A stretch of DNA of 64,000 nucleotides from Celoporthe dispersa (GCA_016584495.1 WAID01000007.1:2714001-2778000); one strand, 5' to 3'; positions 29,961 to 43,818 are shown, numbered from the stretch's first letter. Numbers and translations: made by a program. The notes: generated from the sequence alone by a model not told the origin.

Positions 29961-31995
29961 TGTGATCGTGTTCCAAAATCTCTTGCGTTGAACCAGATTG
30001 ACGACCTCGAAGAGCTGCAAGCCTGCCGACGACTTCTACGGTGATGTAGTGTGGATAGACTGTCAGAGCTTCTTAGGCGGCGGAACACGATCAGTGGGGC
30101 TCGACCCCTCGATGATGGGACACGACTGAGGGATGACTCAGCGGTGGTCGTGCTTGGACGGCATCTCACCCGGGGGTCGAGGGCCTGTCTAGACGGCCCG
30201 TTCCCGTCGTTTGGGCCGAGCAGAATCTCTCAGCCCAGCTGGGCACCGCATTACTACAGGCAGGCCGGCCCTGGGACCTGTCAGCAATGATTGCGAGCAT
30301 GCTGCCTACAGGCGGTGCATGATGGCCCGGCTGCCTACTCGGGCGCCTGCCACACTGTCTCTGGGGCTGTGCAAAGACAGGAAGCACGGCGTCGCTACCA
30401 AGCCTGGAGTCGGGGAGACCCCCGGCGGAAATGTTGCCAGATTGAGCAGGGCTGTTTTCATGCCACATTGGTCTTGAGTCGCCATGACCAGGATCACGGC
30501 TCAGGATCCAAGGCTTCAGCGAGACTTTACTCGCGCGTACGCACACTGCCAGGAATCTTGTGGCATTCGAGCCTCCTGGTGCTGACTGGGGTGGCACTGC
30601 TTGGCCGGCTGGTGTGATTCCTCAAGGGTCTCCGTCAGGGAGGCCGGCCGTTCACACCTACATCCAGCAGTTCGCATCTATCACGGCCTAGTGCAACCAC
30701 AGCGTCACAAGGAAACATCTGCAGATCCAAACGCTGATGGTTCAAGAACCATCTGTGATGCCATCATTTTGTATCTGTGCAGAACACTCTGGGACCCCTG
30801 ACAAGGTGCTGCGCTGATTTTCAAGGTGAAACTTGAGTGGATTACGCCTCGCAATAAGCCTCGTCCATCTTCGAATCATCAACTCGACGGAGCCACAAGT
30901 CTGCCCGCGCCACCGCATGGGGGATGTAACCCGTAACTTTGTCCACATGCACACACCTTTCCACGCGGGCCACGGACTGCTGTCATCGCTGCCAAGAATC
31001 TACTGCAGCCTTGGCAATATCGGTCTCCTACTACAGCAGAGGCGGGCGGGGGTTCTTGGTCTCCCCCCCCCATATTGGTACACGGCTTATTGTGGGCTGC
31101 ATGTGCACAGCAAATCACCTGCAGCTGTGTCCACAGCAGCTCAGCTGCAGTCGGGCGGATTTGTGCCTCTGGTTGCTGCTTGCCTTTCCTCCACTTCGTT
31201 CTCGAACAGAGAGGCATTCCTCGTTCCTCACAGCAGGACTGCAATCCTCGAACCCCATTCGTCAGATCGCCAGGAAGCACTTCAAAAACATCTGGATTCC
31301 ACGACGCATGTCATCGACCGGACAGAGAACCTGAAAATCTGTCTCGAAGGCTTAGTCTGATCCTCCTCCTCCTGCAGCTCAGCCCCCCAGGGCCCCTGTG
31401 GGTGTAGGCGCACCATCTGCTCGCCATGATTGGCAACCTGGTAGACCAACATCTCTGAATAAGCGCTGTCGCCAGGTCTGTCATACTGGCATAGGGGAAC
31501 GCCTCGAGGCCGCCCCCAAGAAGATCTCACCCTTGTCCCATCTTCGCCTTCCCGGCCCTCTCTCTCTCCCCCCTTCTCTCTCTCTCAGACTCTCAGACTG
31601 TTCATCTTCGACACGGATTTGATCCGAGTGCGAGCGGCACCCTCACAAACTTGAGTTGACCGCGACCCTACCGATCCCTTGCTGCAGAACGCACCGTCAG
31701 CCGATCTTTTTGATTTTATTCTATTTTTTTATTTCACGGTCCTTGAGGGGGGGTTTTTTTTTTGGTTGGGTTTTTTTTTTTGGTTTCCCCAATGCGACAG
31801 CCACTGTGGCTAGCATCTTCCAACAACGGACGCCGCCTACTACGTACTTCCGGTTGCTGGGCTATTATGAGCAAGGAGCCTATCCGTCCTCGTCCCAGGG
31901 TGACTGACTGACGCATCCACATACCCGGCTGGGTAACATCATTCTTTCCCACTTCAATAAGTACGCCTGCGCCCCAGAGGAACCCCTCCTCTCAC
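29961..31995. promoter_or_regulatory. Divergent region between TMEM14 gene and zinc-finger gene
   Basis: 2.0 kb. The right end (31540-31995) is CT- and T-rich leader-like sequence of the zinc-finger gene, with T-tracts at 31720-31790. ORFs of 100-175 aa on both strands have no domain-like sequence. Confidence 0.45.
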
Positions 31996-34900
31996 ATGAA
32001 GACAATGTCGTCTTCAACCTTTAGCATCCACCCCTCTCTGCTTGACAAGAACAGCAGCAGGGCCAGGACGTGGGTGGCTGCAGACCACGGAGTCGTTGAG
32101 CACCCTTACCCAGGCCCTCAGCCTACGACGACCACGACGACCACGACCTCCTTAGTGACAGCGTCTTTCACGTCGTCCAACAACTTGTCGCCCTATTCCC
32201 ATATTCACAGCAACTCGGCATCTCCCTCCCTCAACAACACCAGCACGCCGGCAGACTCGTTGTCTGTCTTCAGCGAACACTACTCGAGCGAATTCAGCGA
32301 AGACGCGGATCCGTTCTTGGGCGTCGACTTCAACGACGAGGACGGCAGCACACCCACCTTCCTCGGGGGTTCTGTAGGGGACTCCAGCGACCACAGCGAG
32401 CCATCCTACCCACAGACGGTCTCGCCTCCTCCAGATCAAAATGCGCCCGACCCTCTCAGCTACCCTCTGAGCACAGGTCCCACCACGCCGTCCTTTCACA
32501 CGACCTCTCCGACCCTTGGGCATGAGACCTCGGCAGCCTTGGGCCAGACATCGCCCAAGTCCTCCTCACAAGCGCCCTCGAACCCGTCGAGGCTCACCTC
32601 GTCCGACCACTCTTTTGGCCAGTCTACGTCTCCTCACCTGGGCTCAGAATCCAAAACGACGCTTTCCAGTGAAGAAGGCATGGTGTTCACCACGGCGCCG
32701 AGCCCAAGCCCCCGGGTCACTGTCTCCATGTGGGGACGGGACCAGCCCCAGGCCGACGAGCCCCTGCCTCCCGAAGACACGGAAAGCCCCTCGACTGTAC
32801 GAGCCGGCGTCGTGAGCACCGATGACAACTTCGTCTCGGCGTCATATCAGCGGTCCAATGCGGTTAGGGACGAGTACGGGCTATGGTCTGCCGGCACCTC
32901 AGCAGGACCTCGCGGCTGGGGGCCAGAGGATCGTCCCTCCACCGAGGGCCCTACCATGAACGAGATGGACACGCGCCGCAAGATCGCAGAGCGTAACGAA
33001 GACGTGGGCCGGTGGATCACGACGGCCGCCCAAGGCGGACAGCCTTCTGAGGCCGCCAGCACGCCAACCCTCGACCCCTCGACAATCGACGACGATGGTC
33101 TCGAGGAGATCCCGCTGGGCAGCAAGACGGAGAACAAACCCCTGCCTCATCAGACCTACTATATGGAGGGGGGCGGAGCCCTCACGGAAGGCGACCTGAA
33201 ATTAATGGGACAGCACCGTCTTTGGTCGGATGCGCCCGCGGTATATTGTATCACCAAGGAGGGTGCGGACCGTCAGCAGCCTGAGACCTCAGAGGCTGCC
33301 ATGAAGCGGTTCGACCAGATGTGCCAGGAGACGGGCTCCGTCCTGTCGAGAGCTGCCACCTGGGGCACGCGCCGTCGAAGCCTGCCCAGCATCGCAGACA
33401 TGGAGGGCATCACCAGCGGCAGCTTCCTGAAGAAGCTCTCCATCAGCCGAGACAGGAAGCCCAGCATCCTGTTCAAGGAGCTCCGCGGGCTGGTCAGGAA
33501 ACCTAGCAACCCGCTGCTCAAGCGCCACCGCACCGCTCCGGAGGAGGAGCTTTCAGCCGAGAAGGACGCACAGGGCCGGCGGGAGAGCCGTGATACCCTC
33601 GCGCCGCCGCCGCGCTCCTCGAGCTGGGCCAAGAAGCAGCAGCCGCCTTCTCTCAATACCGCCCTCGTGTCCATGGCCACAGGCGCCGCCGCTATTGGTA
33701 CGACGCATGCCCGAAGCGGGTCGATCAGCAACATGACCTCGCCAAAGAGTCCCTTCGGCTTGCAGGTGGGGAAAACCATGCTGAGGCGGCCAAGGAGCAA
33801 GTCCGATCTCCCCAAGGGCGCCGGGGCGAACGAGGAGTCCCACCCCAACCTGGTCGGGATGTGGAAGAAGAGCGGTGGCCCGCCCGTCGCGCAGCTAGCG
33901 AGAGGCACCGGCATCCCTGACCTGGAAGATGACGAGGACGAGGACGACGACCTGTACGACGAAGGTGACGTGAGGGCGGTAAACAGCAACATCATCGATG
34001 AGATCCCGCCCACCCTGGCCGGCTTCAGACAGCAGATCCTGAAGATGAACCCGAGACTGGCAGAACAGAACACGTTCCTCGTGGACCGCATCGCACATCA
34101 ACAAGTCGTGCGCTACAAGGCGCTGCTGGCCAGCAAGGTCAGACACCTTCAGCGGACCGCGACTCACAGCTGCCCCTCTGGACAGATGTGCATCGAGCTC
34201 GGGGGCTCAGCGATGCCGTTTGACGCCAAGGGAGACTGCCGCGGCATGGATCCCCCTGAGCACGGGGTACGATGTCGAGGAGGCTGACGCGATCGCGCTG
34301 GAAGGCGGCATCTCAGCGGAGAGCTTCCCGGCAGACATCCCCATGCCGCCCACCACCTCGCTGCCAGCAGAATTCGAATGCCAACTCTGCTACTCGACCA
34401 AGAAGTTCACCAAGCCGTCTGACTGGACCAAGCATGTGCACGAAGACGTGCAGCCTTTCACCTGCACCTGGGACCGGTGCCGGGAGCCCAAGATCTTCAA
34501 GCGCAAAGCTGACTGGGTGCGGCACGAGAACGAGGGCCACAGGGTGTGTAATCTCCTTTTTGTTCTTCTTGCTTTCTTTTTTATAAAAAAGAAAAAGCGC
34601 ACAAAAAAAAAAAAAACACCATCAAACCTGTACTGCACGCGCAACCTATACTGACAATCTGTATATTAGCACCTTGAATGGTGGACCTGCGACGTCGAAG
34701 ACTGCCGGCACGTCTGCTACCGCAGAGACAACTTCCTGCAACACCTGGTCCGAGAGCATAAGTTCATAGAGCCCAAGGTGAAGACAAAGGCGGCCGTGAA
34801 GCGAGCGGGCGCCCATGATCCCACATGGCAGAAAGTCGAGAAATGCCACGCAGAGACACGGAGCAGGCCGCAGGATGAGCCATGCCGCTTCTGCGGGAAG

Positions 34901-35590
34901 ACGCTGCAGACGTGGAAGAAGCTGACTGTCCACCTGGCAAAGCACATGGAGACCATGAGCCTGCCGATCCTGCGGCTCGTATCCAGAGCGGACTTGCACG
35001 CCGACACCATCATCAGTCCCGTATCCGATCCACCTCCCAGGACGTTCCCACCAGCCAGGTCAGAACAGCAGCCCTTCAGCGTGTCGCCTAATCCTGGCCA
35101 CTCTCCCGCCATGACACAACAACAGCCGGTCGGCCTGGCCTACCCGGGCACACAACACCACTCGTACACCTATAACCCGCCAGCTGCCTTCTCGCCCTTT
35201 TACAGCACCTCGATGCAGGAGCTGCAGCAGCCCAGCGGCCTCGGTCTCGGCCTCGGCCTCCCCAACCAGGGCATGCCGACTGGTTATCAGACGCAGACGG
35301 CGTACCAGACCCTGCCTGTAACGACAGCCTCGTACATACCCGCCTCCCCATACAGTCTCACCACATGCATGCCCCAACAGATGGAACCCTTCCCGGCCTA
35401 TATGAATGCCCTGGGACTACAGGATGCTTCTGTTAATCAGATGTACGACACCACGGCGCTGAATCCTTCCAGCGTCGGGGAGCAGCAGCAGCAGCAGCAG
35501 CAACAAGCGCAGTACAGCCATCACGGCTCCGCCTCGCCGTATTCACGATCACCTCACCAGGGCCAGGGTACCTTCTTCCACCAACACTGA
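31996..35590 (+). CDS. Large C2H2 zinc-finger protein, probable transcription factor
   Basis: Exons 31996-34543 and 34670-35590; about 1155 aa after repair. The first 750 residues are Ser/Thr/Pro-rich and disordered. Four C2H2-like fingers follow: ECQLCYSTKKF...HVH (about 792), FTCTWDRCREPKIF...H (about 812), WTCDVEDCRHVCYRRDNFLQ (after the intron) and PCRFCGKTLQTWKKLTVHL. A Gln-rich tail with a run of about 10 Gln ends the protein. I remember this finger block as conserved in filamentous ascomycetes but know no assigned function. The frame breaks at the C5 run 34252-34256; dropping one C gives MDPLSTGYDVEEAD and joins the frames. Start could be the second ATG at 32005. Confidence 0.85.
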
Positions 35591-36855
35591 TGAGCATGAC
35601 CCGGTTCGGAACTTGATTTCCTTGGTCTCTTTATACATACATTCCTATGTTTAGATACCCCATTTCTATCTGGACGCTGCTATTGTCCACCGCTAGCGAT
35701 ACTTGTCGCCGGGAACCCTTTAGAGGCGTAGCAGATTTACTCTTCAGTCTACCGTACAGCGTGTATGATTTTACTTTGCTATTGGTTTTTTCTTGGGGGG
35801 GGGTTTCCTTTTTTTTTTTTTCCCTCTTATGAATAGTGTCCTGGCGTATCCACCACCTGGCGTTTTTGAATGGGATTTGTATTTTGGTCTTGGACGACAA
35901 GACCTCGCATTGCGCGGCGTGTTCTTGATGGATGGTCAACGGAATACGCACAACAGGGGCGTCAAAGACAGACTTCGACAGCTTTTTAGCGAGTACAGCT
36001 ACCATATAGACAATGAATTTACGACATCTCGTTCTCCAGATTTGTGCAATGCGTTCTCATGCACCCACCCCCACCCCCCAGGTCTATACACCTGGATGCA
36101 GAATTACGTGATCACGAAAGTCACACAGGCAGGCAGGAAGGAAGGGAAAAAAAAAAGGCACCACTATTCTGCTGCAGGATGAGATCGATGCGAGGATGCA
36201 GGTCCCGAAAGCGCGGGACAGTCCTACTAGTTGCGTCTGACCCTCCCGGGGGCTTTCGTATAGGCTTATGTACGCAGGAGGAGGATGCAGGAGTTTCCGG
36301 GTGTCGGCTCCCCCCTGTACATACATACAGTACAGTACAGTATGTACACCCTCCGGAGGCAGGTGGTTGATACGTGCCACGGCGCTGATCATCGCCTCGT
36401 GAGCGAGCGAATTCCGACATCTGACAGACGAGAAGCGGAAGGGAAGAGAAGCATCACTGGCCAAGGGGCAATCCTGCTCCGGTAAACCCCCTCCCCCCTC
36501 CTGCGTGGCCCATCTCCACCGCATGCCCTCCTCATTCTCTTCTCGTCGCCCGTCTTGCCCTCAACCACCTGCAGATCCTCCGGCAGGATCCAGAGCTGTT
36601 GACGAACTATCGGTTTGTCTACTCTCCACCCGCGGGTCCGGTACGAAGAGAGAGAGAGAGATCTGCGCACCAGGTTTTCTGGTTAGGGAGAGGGGGTGGG
36701 CTTTCGAGACTTGAGATGGGTTGCTTAAAATAAAAAACGGTTGATTCGGCATTATTGATCATCGAGGAAGGCCTGGGCGGGTGTGCTCACCTCTTTGTGT
36801 TATCTATGGGCACCAGTGTATACTTACCATGGCAACATACTACCGTTTACTATAG

Positions 36856-36882
36856 TACTACGTACTACTGTGGTACGTAGTA
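36856..36882. repeat. Perfect 10-bp inverted repeat
   Basis: Arms TACTACGTAC and GTACGTAGTA with a 7-nt loop (TACTGTG). Confidence 0.9.
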
Positions 36883-38453
36883 TCTGCATGAATTTTTGGG
36901 GGGGGGGGGGGGCGGAGGCAGGGGAATGGATGGGGTTGGCGCGGATATTAAATCACACCCTGGAATTATGCTCATGACTGAACTTAAATTTCGAGGTCTC
37001 CACGTCATATTCCCCCAGCAGCAACAGACTCGAGGCAACGTTCAAGTGGCCTGCCTCGTCCACAGAGAGAGAAAGAGAGAGAGAGACAGGCAGGGCCACC
37101 GGGGGGCCAAGCAGTGAGGCTGTGGAGGGGTGGGGAGGGGAAAAGAAATGGGCCGTGTCGCGCTCTCGGGATTCTTGATCAGGTTTTTTTATGTTATTCA
37201 GTCCCGTACCAGCAGGCGGACCCTCTCGCACGAGGCAGGAGAAGCCACTGATCTTCATCAACCCTCGTCGGCTTGGGACGCAAAAAATGCGAGCCGCGCC
37301 ACAGGGGAGACGGATGGATCATCAACCTGTCAGTTCATGCTTCCGACGTGCCTCCTTCATGCCGTCGTCGTCTGTGCTGATCTGATCAACCGGGAGATCT
37401 GCTTTTCACGAGAGCTAAAATAGGAGGAGGGGGAAGGAGAAGGAGAGGGAGAAGAAAAAGAAGGAGGGAAGGGAAGGGGTATGGTTGGTTTGTGTGTTGT
37501 TCTGGGTCAGCAACGCTCGTCAAGATTCTCGACAACAGAAGAGTGACCCTTCCTTGGCTGGCCTGCCTGGGCCCTTCCTTATCTTGGGGATTCCAGCAGA
37601 GGCACACAAGCAGATAGATGGCTATTCCTTCCTCTCTTTTTTATTTTTATTTTTTTAAGCTACTGCTTTTCCAAACCATGGTGGACCGGTGCCGGTGTTG
37701 CATCGTGGGATGAGGATATCAACACACACCGATGAGAAGAAGTACTGTCCCACAGCAGGAGATGGTAGATTGATTTAACCAGAGGTTCTAGGCCTGTATG
37801 GCCAAATGACAGCGATAAGATCTACACGCACGCACACATACACACATACCCAATTTCTCTCTCCCTTTCTTTTTTTCTTCTTTCTTCTTTCTCTTCCTTC
37901 CTTCTTCCTCTTCCTTTTCTTCTTCTTCTTCTTTTCCCTACAATAGTAATTGCCTCTATCACTCTCTACCTCTCTCTCTTTCTCTCATGTAGAGACAAAA
38001 GGAAAGGAAGGAGAAAAAAAAAGAAAAAAAAGAAAAGCGCCCCCCTTCCCATGCCTGTTTCAAAATTAGCGGTCCAGTGGACTTCCAATGGCGCCGGTAC
38101 TAAATTCTCGCTTCGAGATGGGAGGTCGTCCCTGCTAGCCAATGGCACCGCCCCAAGGCCATGGATCAGCTCTCACGCAATATGGGGGCAATGCTGCCCC
38201 TGAGAGCCGCCGTCTTCAGCGGGTGTGTTTCGTGTGGGGGCTGCTTAGGGTACCCCTGATCAATTGGGTGGAATTGGGAAATCAGGGGTCTGGACCATGT
38301 GGGGCACGCTTCGTCTAGCGTCTCTCTCCGTCTCTCCTTCTCTCTTGCTCACCTTATCTCTCTCTGTCTCGTGTCTGCTTGTGCTCCACTCGTACCTTCT
38401 CGAGAAGAGAAGGAAGAAGAAAAAAAAAAAGGAAGGAGGGAAGGGAACACACA

Positions 38454-38454
<1 letters not shown>

Positions 38455-38490
<36 letters not shown>
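38455..38490 (+). repeat. A36 homopolymer
   Basis: Thirty-six consecutive A bases, flanked by ACACAC and CAAGAAAC. Could be a replication-slippage tract or the tail of an old retroposed transcript, but no retroposed body is evident on its left. Confidence 0.9.
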
Positions 38491-38491
<1 letters not shown>

Positions 38492-40223
38492 AAGAAACAC
38501 CCTGGATGTCGCCTCGTGTCTCCCTTGGGGGTGGCACAGCGCACAGCCGCGCAAGGGCCCCTGCGCCCAGCAATGCAGCACTTCCCAGGTCGTCTTTTCT
38601 TTGTCTCGCTCATCTCTCTCTCTCATCTCTGTCTCCCTCTGCTTCTGGGAAATGCCTGGCTGCTGCTGATGCTACCATTACTACGGTACTAAGGTACAGC
38701 ATGGCCCCCCCTCCCCACCCTCCACGCCCCTACACCCTACCAGCCTACCCTTCTGGTGGGGAGAGAACGGGGCGCGGACGGCCAGACGAGTGGGTCGTTC
38801 ATCTGGAAGCGCTGCCCAGTTCCAGGTGATGATGCTTTCTGTGACGGGCTTGTCTGGTTGGCTGGGACCGTCCACGGCCGTCCCACTGCGGTTGCGACTT
38901 GCATTGTGCGTGGGCAGGGCAGGGCAGGGCAGGACAGACAAGCTGCGAGCAAGAAGAGACAGAGGAGAGAGAGAGAGAGAGAGGAGGGCCCTTGCTGGTT
39001 GGCTGGCTGGCTGGCTACTGCTGCTGCTTGCTGCTACGCTGCTAACCCCCCCCCATGTGGGCATATTATCGTGCTGCTAGGATGGTACGCAAGGTACGAG
39101 GCGAGGCGATTCGTGCTCGAGCCACCGGGGGGCTCAAGGGGCACCCACGACCATGCAGGAGCTCTGCCCATCTCGCCAATGGGAGCTCAATTTCATGTCC
39201 CAAGGGGGCCTCCGCCGAGGCCGTTCGAACCTCGATCCTCTTGTCCCTTTTCCTCCTTTCTGCCTTTCTCCGACACTCTCTGACGACCGCTGATCCATTC
39301 GTTCTGTCCTGTCCAAGTCTAAGTCACATCGTGGTGTCCTCCTTCCACTCGTTGTTGTCGAACCATCTGACAGACACACACACACACACACACCCTCTTC
39401 CTCTCTTCCTCTCTCTCTTTTTTTGGAGTTTGCGTTTGGTCTGGAAAGACATACTCTCCTCACAGCCACATTATCTGTCTGTTGTCGAGAGCTGTCGCCC
39501 TCACCTCCTTACTCCGTACGCTCGTTTCACCTTGCCACCTGGGCCTCTCCCTCTTCCAAGCTTTTCTCTCTTCATGACGACTCCTGCTCTGCCTCCGTCC
39601 CTCTAGCTCTCGACAGAGGTAGAAGACACACCTGTGGCGCCCTTCCCCCCCTCCGGATCTCACCATCATCGACCTGCAACCCGGTCCTCTCACCAGACAT
39701 TCTTTTGTCCTACGGCAGGATATCTGCCCCGTTTATCTTCTTCCCCAGGTTGACCCTCGGCCCTTCCATTGAGAAAAGAAACAATAAAATAAAACCAAAC
39801 CAAACCAAAAAAAAAAAAAAAGAGGACATATTTGGATTCTGTATTGTTCCTGCCGACCTGCTCTTCTTTCTTCCCGACTGGTATCGAGTGCCCTTTCAAC
39901 ACATAACCGCCTATTTAATCACGCTCCAAAGAAATCGGACAATACAGTCACACCCAACGCATTTCCTAGACTCGACAGCGCTATCTGGACTCTTGATACC
40001 CATAGAGGAGGAACCCGAATCGACTCGACACGAGAGCAGGCCATTTAGGAGGAGGATTTGAAAGAGTACGCGTACCCCTGGTCTACAAAGTGGAACCGCG
40101 GGATACAAAGAACAGGCGAAGCAGCAGCAAGCAATCATCAACATTGTCCTCCGACGAAGAGGCCTTTTTCTTTTCTTGTTCCCTTTCTTCTTCTCTTGGG
40201 GGCTGAACGAACGAACCACATCA

Positions 40224-42545
40224 ATGGCGCGGACAACAATATGGGCCGCGGCCGTCGCGGCCGTGGCATTCACGAGAGGAGTTCTGGCAGCGGACGTCCT
40301 GACGACCTCAGGTTTCACAAATTGCGAGACGGGCTCATCGATCGAGGTGAACAAGGTCGACATCTCGTACGACAAGACCGCCATGACCGTCACCTTTGAC
40401 CTGTCAGGGACGAGCAGCGAGGAGCAGAACGTCACGGCACAGCTCAACGTCACCGCATATGGCTACAGCGTCTACTCGAGCTCCTTTAACCCGTGCGAGG
40501 CGAGCTCGTACGTCAAGCAGCTATGCCCTGGTAAGTCTTGTCGTCTCGCCCCGAGTAGGTATCCTAGGTCTGTGGCACTGACAGCGCATGGAAAGTCCCT
40601 GCCGGCACATTCTCAGCAACCGGCACGCAGAACATCTCATCTGAATACGCCAGCCAAATTCCGGCCATCGCATTCACCATTCCTGATATCGCGGCCTCGG
40701 CCACGCTGGAGCTCAAGTCTCTGGACACCGGCGATGATGTCGGGTGTATCAGCTCTCAGATCTCCAACGGCAAGACCACTGCCGTCTCCGCCGTCTCCTA
40801 TACCGCTGCCGCCGTAGCGGGCGTGGCCCTGATCATGAGCGGCTTCACAGCAGCCAGCTCGGCGCTGGCCGGCGGAGGAGGCGCCTCGACCGGCGCAGGC
40901 CCCAGCCCCAGCTTCGTCGAGGTCATGACCTGGTTCCAGGGAATGGCCATGAACGGCATGTCATCTGTCGGCCTCCCCTCCGTCTACCGCCAGTTTTCCA
41001 AGAACTTCGCCTTCTCTGTCGGCCTCATCAACTTCGAGAAGATGCAGCTCGCCATCGACGACTTCCGCCAGGCCACCGGGGGGAACACCACCGACGACAG
41101 CGTGCAGTACCTGCAGAACGCGACCCTCGTCTTCTCGGACGGCTCCATGGAGACCCTCGGCAGCTCCAAGTTCAAGCGGGCCATGCTCGAGTTCTACGAC
41201 TTCGTCGCCAGGGAGGTCTCGACCAGCGTCGACACCAACGACACCACCACCAACAGCACCGCCAGCTCCAACAGCACCAGCACCAGCACCGTCACGGAGA
41301 CCGTCAACGGCATCAAGGCCTACGTCGAGGACCTGAGCATCCCCAACGCCAACACATTCATGACCGTGCTCCTCATCGTGGCCTGCGTGATGGCGGCCAT
41401 CATCCTCGTGATCCTGCTGATCAAGGTCGTCCTCGAGGCCTGGGCCCTCTTCGGAAAGCTGCCCAAGGGCCTGACGGGCTTCCGCGAGCACTACTGGGTG
41501 ACCATGGGCCGCCTCCTCACCCAGCTGATCATGCTGCTCTACAGCACCTGGGTGCTCTACTGCATGTACCAGTTCATCCAGGGCGACTCGTGGGCCGCCA
41601 AGCTCCTGGCCGGCCTAACCCTCGCCCTGTTCACGGGCGTGCTCGCCTTCTTCGCCTATAAGGTCACCAGCACGGCTAAGAAGCTCCAGCAGACCGACGG
41701 CGACGCCAGCGGGCTGTACGAGAAGAAGGACCTGTGGATCAAGTACAAGGTCTTCTACGACAACTACAAGAAGTCCTACTGGTGGCTCTTCATCCCCGTC
41801 ATCTGCTACATGTTCGCCAAGGGCGTCGTCATGGCCGCCGGCGACAACCACCCCATGGGCCAGAGCATCGCGCAGTTCATCGTCGAGGCCTTCATGCTCA
41901 TGGTTCTCGTCTGGAACAGGCCCTTTGAGCGCAAGTCCGGCAACGTCCTCAACATCACCATCCAGGTCGTCCGCATCCTGTCCGTCGTCTGCATCTTCAT
42001 CTTTGTCGACGAGCTCGGCATCCAGGAGACCACCAAGAGCGTTGTGGGCATTGTCCTCCTCGTCATCCAGGCCGCCCTGACCGGTATCCTCGCCATTTTG
42101 ATCATCTGGAACGCCGTCGTCTCCATCTTCAAGGAGAACCCTCACCGCAAGCGCAGAAAGGAGATGGGTAAGCCTCAGATATCCCCCCAGCCCCTCCGGG
42201 GCCCATCATGTATCGTGACCAAGCTTGCTGACCAGTCTTGTCCCGACAGAGAAAATGCGCGACCTGGACAACCTCACCCCGCTCGACGCCCGCAACTCCC
42301 TGCTCCTCGACCGCAAGGTCTCGCACCAGGACTCGGACACCTTCTCCCTGGCCAAGACGAACCTCGACGTCAAGGAGAGCAGCTACCAGCCTCTCGTGCA
42401 TCACGCTGCGCCGCCAGGCTTCGGCGGCGACGACCAGCTCGGCCGCTCGTCGCCCGCCCCGTACGACAGCAGCTACGGCAACTACTCTTCTGTGCGCGGC
42501 GGCTACGATAACCGGCTAGGCGGAGGTCGGAGCAACTATTACTAG
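40224..42545 (+). CDS. Flc/TRP-like fungal membrane protein with ML-like domain
   Basis: Exons 40224-40530, 40596-42167 and 42250-42545, giving 724 aa. A cleavable signal peptide (MARTTIWAAAVAAVAFTRG, cut near VLA-ADV) precedes the ML-like lumenal domain (FTNCETGSSIEVNKVDISYD, paired cysteines). A TRP-like block of about nine membrane helices follows (AYVEDLSIPNANTFMTVLLI, WVTMGRLLTQLIMLLYSTW, SYWWLFIPVICYMFAKG, NVLNITIQVVRILSV). The cytosolic tail is polar and ends SNYY. Yeast relatives Flc1-3 act in ER/vacuole FAD, heme and calcium homeostasis and cell-wall integrity; Neurospora spray belongs here. Frame is intact. The ATG at 40224 was preferred over 40176 because it opens the signal peptide. 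Confidence 0.92.
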
Positions 42546-43818
42546 CCGTGGTTTGCAGCAGCTGCTGGGGGAAGGCGGCAAAGGAAAAAAAAGGGGAGCA
42601 GCGCATCCCTTTTTTTCTTCTTTTCCTTCTTTCTCCCCTTGTTTCTTATTTTGTCTTACTTCCCTCCTTCACCATCATCTGGTCGAGCATGTTCTGGGGG
42701 CCGGCGATATCGCATTGTTTGGGATCTAGACCTGCTTTTCTTCACTCCGGCCCAGGCCCCAACCAGCCAACAACCTGCTTTGCTTGCTTGATCCGACCTT
42801 CCTTTGTTTTGTTTTTTTAAATATCAAATTCCTTCGTCACATATACAACCTACTACCACCACCCCCCCACGATTGCGATGAATGTGTGTTACTTTGTTCT
42901 TTTTATTTTCTATGGAAGGATGGGGGCTCGACCATTGAACATATTTTTTTTATAAAAAAATCACCCCTCCCTTCCAGTCTCCTCCCACTCCCGGGGGCGT
43001 CTCCTTAGCCCCATATACCACGGGGGTGGGGGCGGCAAAAAAGATGATGGGTCGAGAGAGAGAGGAGAGAAGAGAAGAGTTTGATGGGTGTTTGGATGGG
43101 GGATGGGTTGGCTCGAGAAAGGAGGCGCGGGATATCTTGGGTGTTGTGGTAGGATAGAGAGAGATGGAGAGAGAGAGAGACAGCGAGCGTTGTGTGATAT
43201 GACACGGACCTTGCACATATAATCTTGGGCTAGCATTGCAATATACCTTCTCCAAAAGTCCCGAAGACATCAATCATTATTTTTACCTATACTCTCGTAA
43301 GAAGAAAGATATCAAATTAAAACAACGGAGAGAGGGAGGAAGTTTATGCATTTCTGCCAGTGTTTCATGTTTAGTTTTGGGTTTTGGAACGAGTTCATCC
43401 CAAAATCGGGATCCTCGAGCGAGCGTCATCATGCGCGTGCGTTTCCGTGCGTGTATCGGATTCTATCTAGCCTTGTCACAAGATCTAGCGCTAGGGAATG
43501 AATGAACCTCTATGATTGATTTGGTTGGATGCCAGGATGCTTCATATTTGTTGCTATATACTACGATGTTCTCCCAAGCATATCCCCCCCCCCCCTGAGT
43601 CTCATGGATTCTCTATACGAACCGATACAACAACATCATGAGATCTGTTACTTGTTTCCTGAAACTGTGTGGCGTCGTCCTGTCTGTCGCTCACCAATCG
43701 TGTACTATATAGATTGGACTGTGGACCGGTTCCAAACAGCCCTCTGGCCCCGTCTTCACACCAAGAGTAAGCTTGGAAAGAAAAAGAAAAAAACATCTGG
43801 CGTTGACCGATGCATCTC
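42546..43818. other. Convergent region between the Flc/TRP-like gene and PRP5
   Basis: 1.27 kb of AT-rich and pyrimidine-rich downstream sequence, with GA tracts at 43050-43080 and 43155-43180. No gene seen. Confidence 0.5.

Larger units (their letters stand above)
35591..40223. other. Long gene-poor region upstream of the Flc/TRP-like gene
   Basis: 4.6 kb with no supported gene. Contains G15 at 36898-36912, a 10-bp inverted repeat at 36856-36882, an A36 run at 38455-38490, CTT/TTC tracts at 37860-37935 and (CA)n near 39374-39392. The last several hundred bases are probably the 5' leader of the Flc/TRP-like gene. Confidence 0.45.

Noticed and set aside
31240..31262. GGGGTTCGAGG (minus) resembling a tRNA B box
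   Set aside because: No matching A box, anticodon stem or acceptor stem; other GTTCGA hits lie in coding sequence.
30833..31360. 175-aa plus ORF upstream of the zinc-finger gene
   Set aside because: No recognisable domain, overlaps equally long ORFs in other frames.
38299..38829. 176-aa ORF with a long Lys run
   Set aside because: Generated by the A36 homopolymer.
40961..41491. 176-aa acidic minus ORF inside the Flc/TRP-like gene
   Set aside because: Antisense shadow of GC-rich coding sequence.
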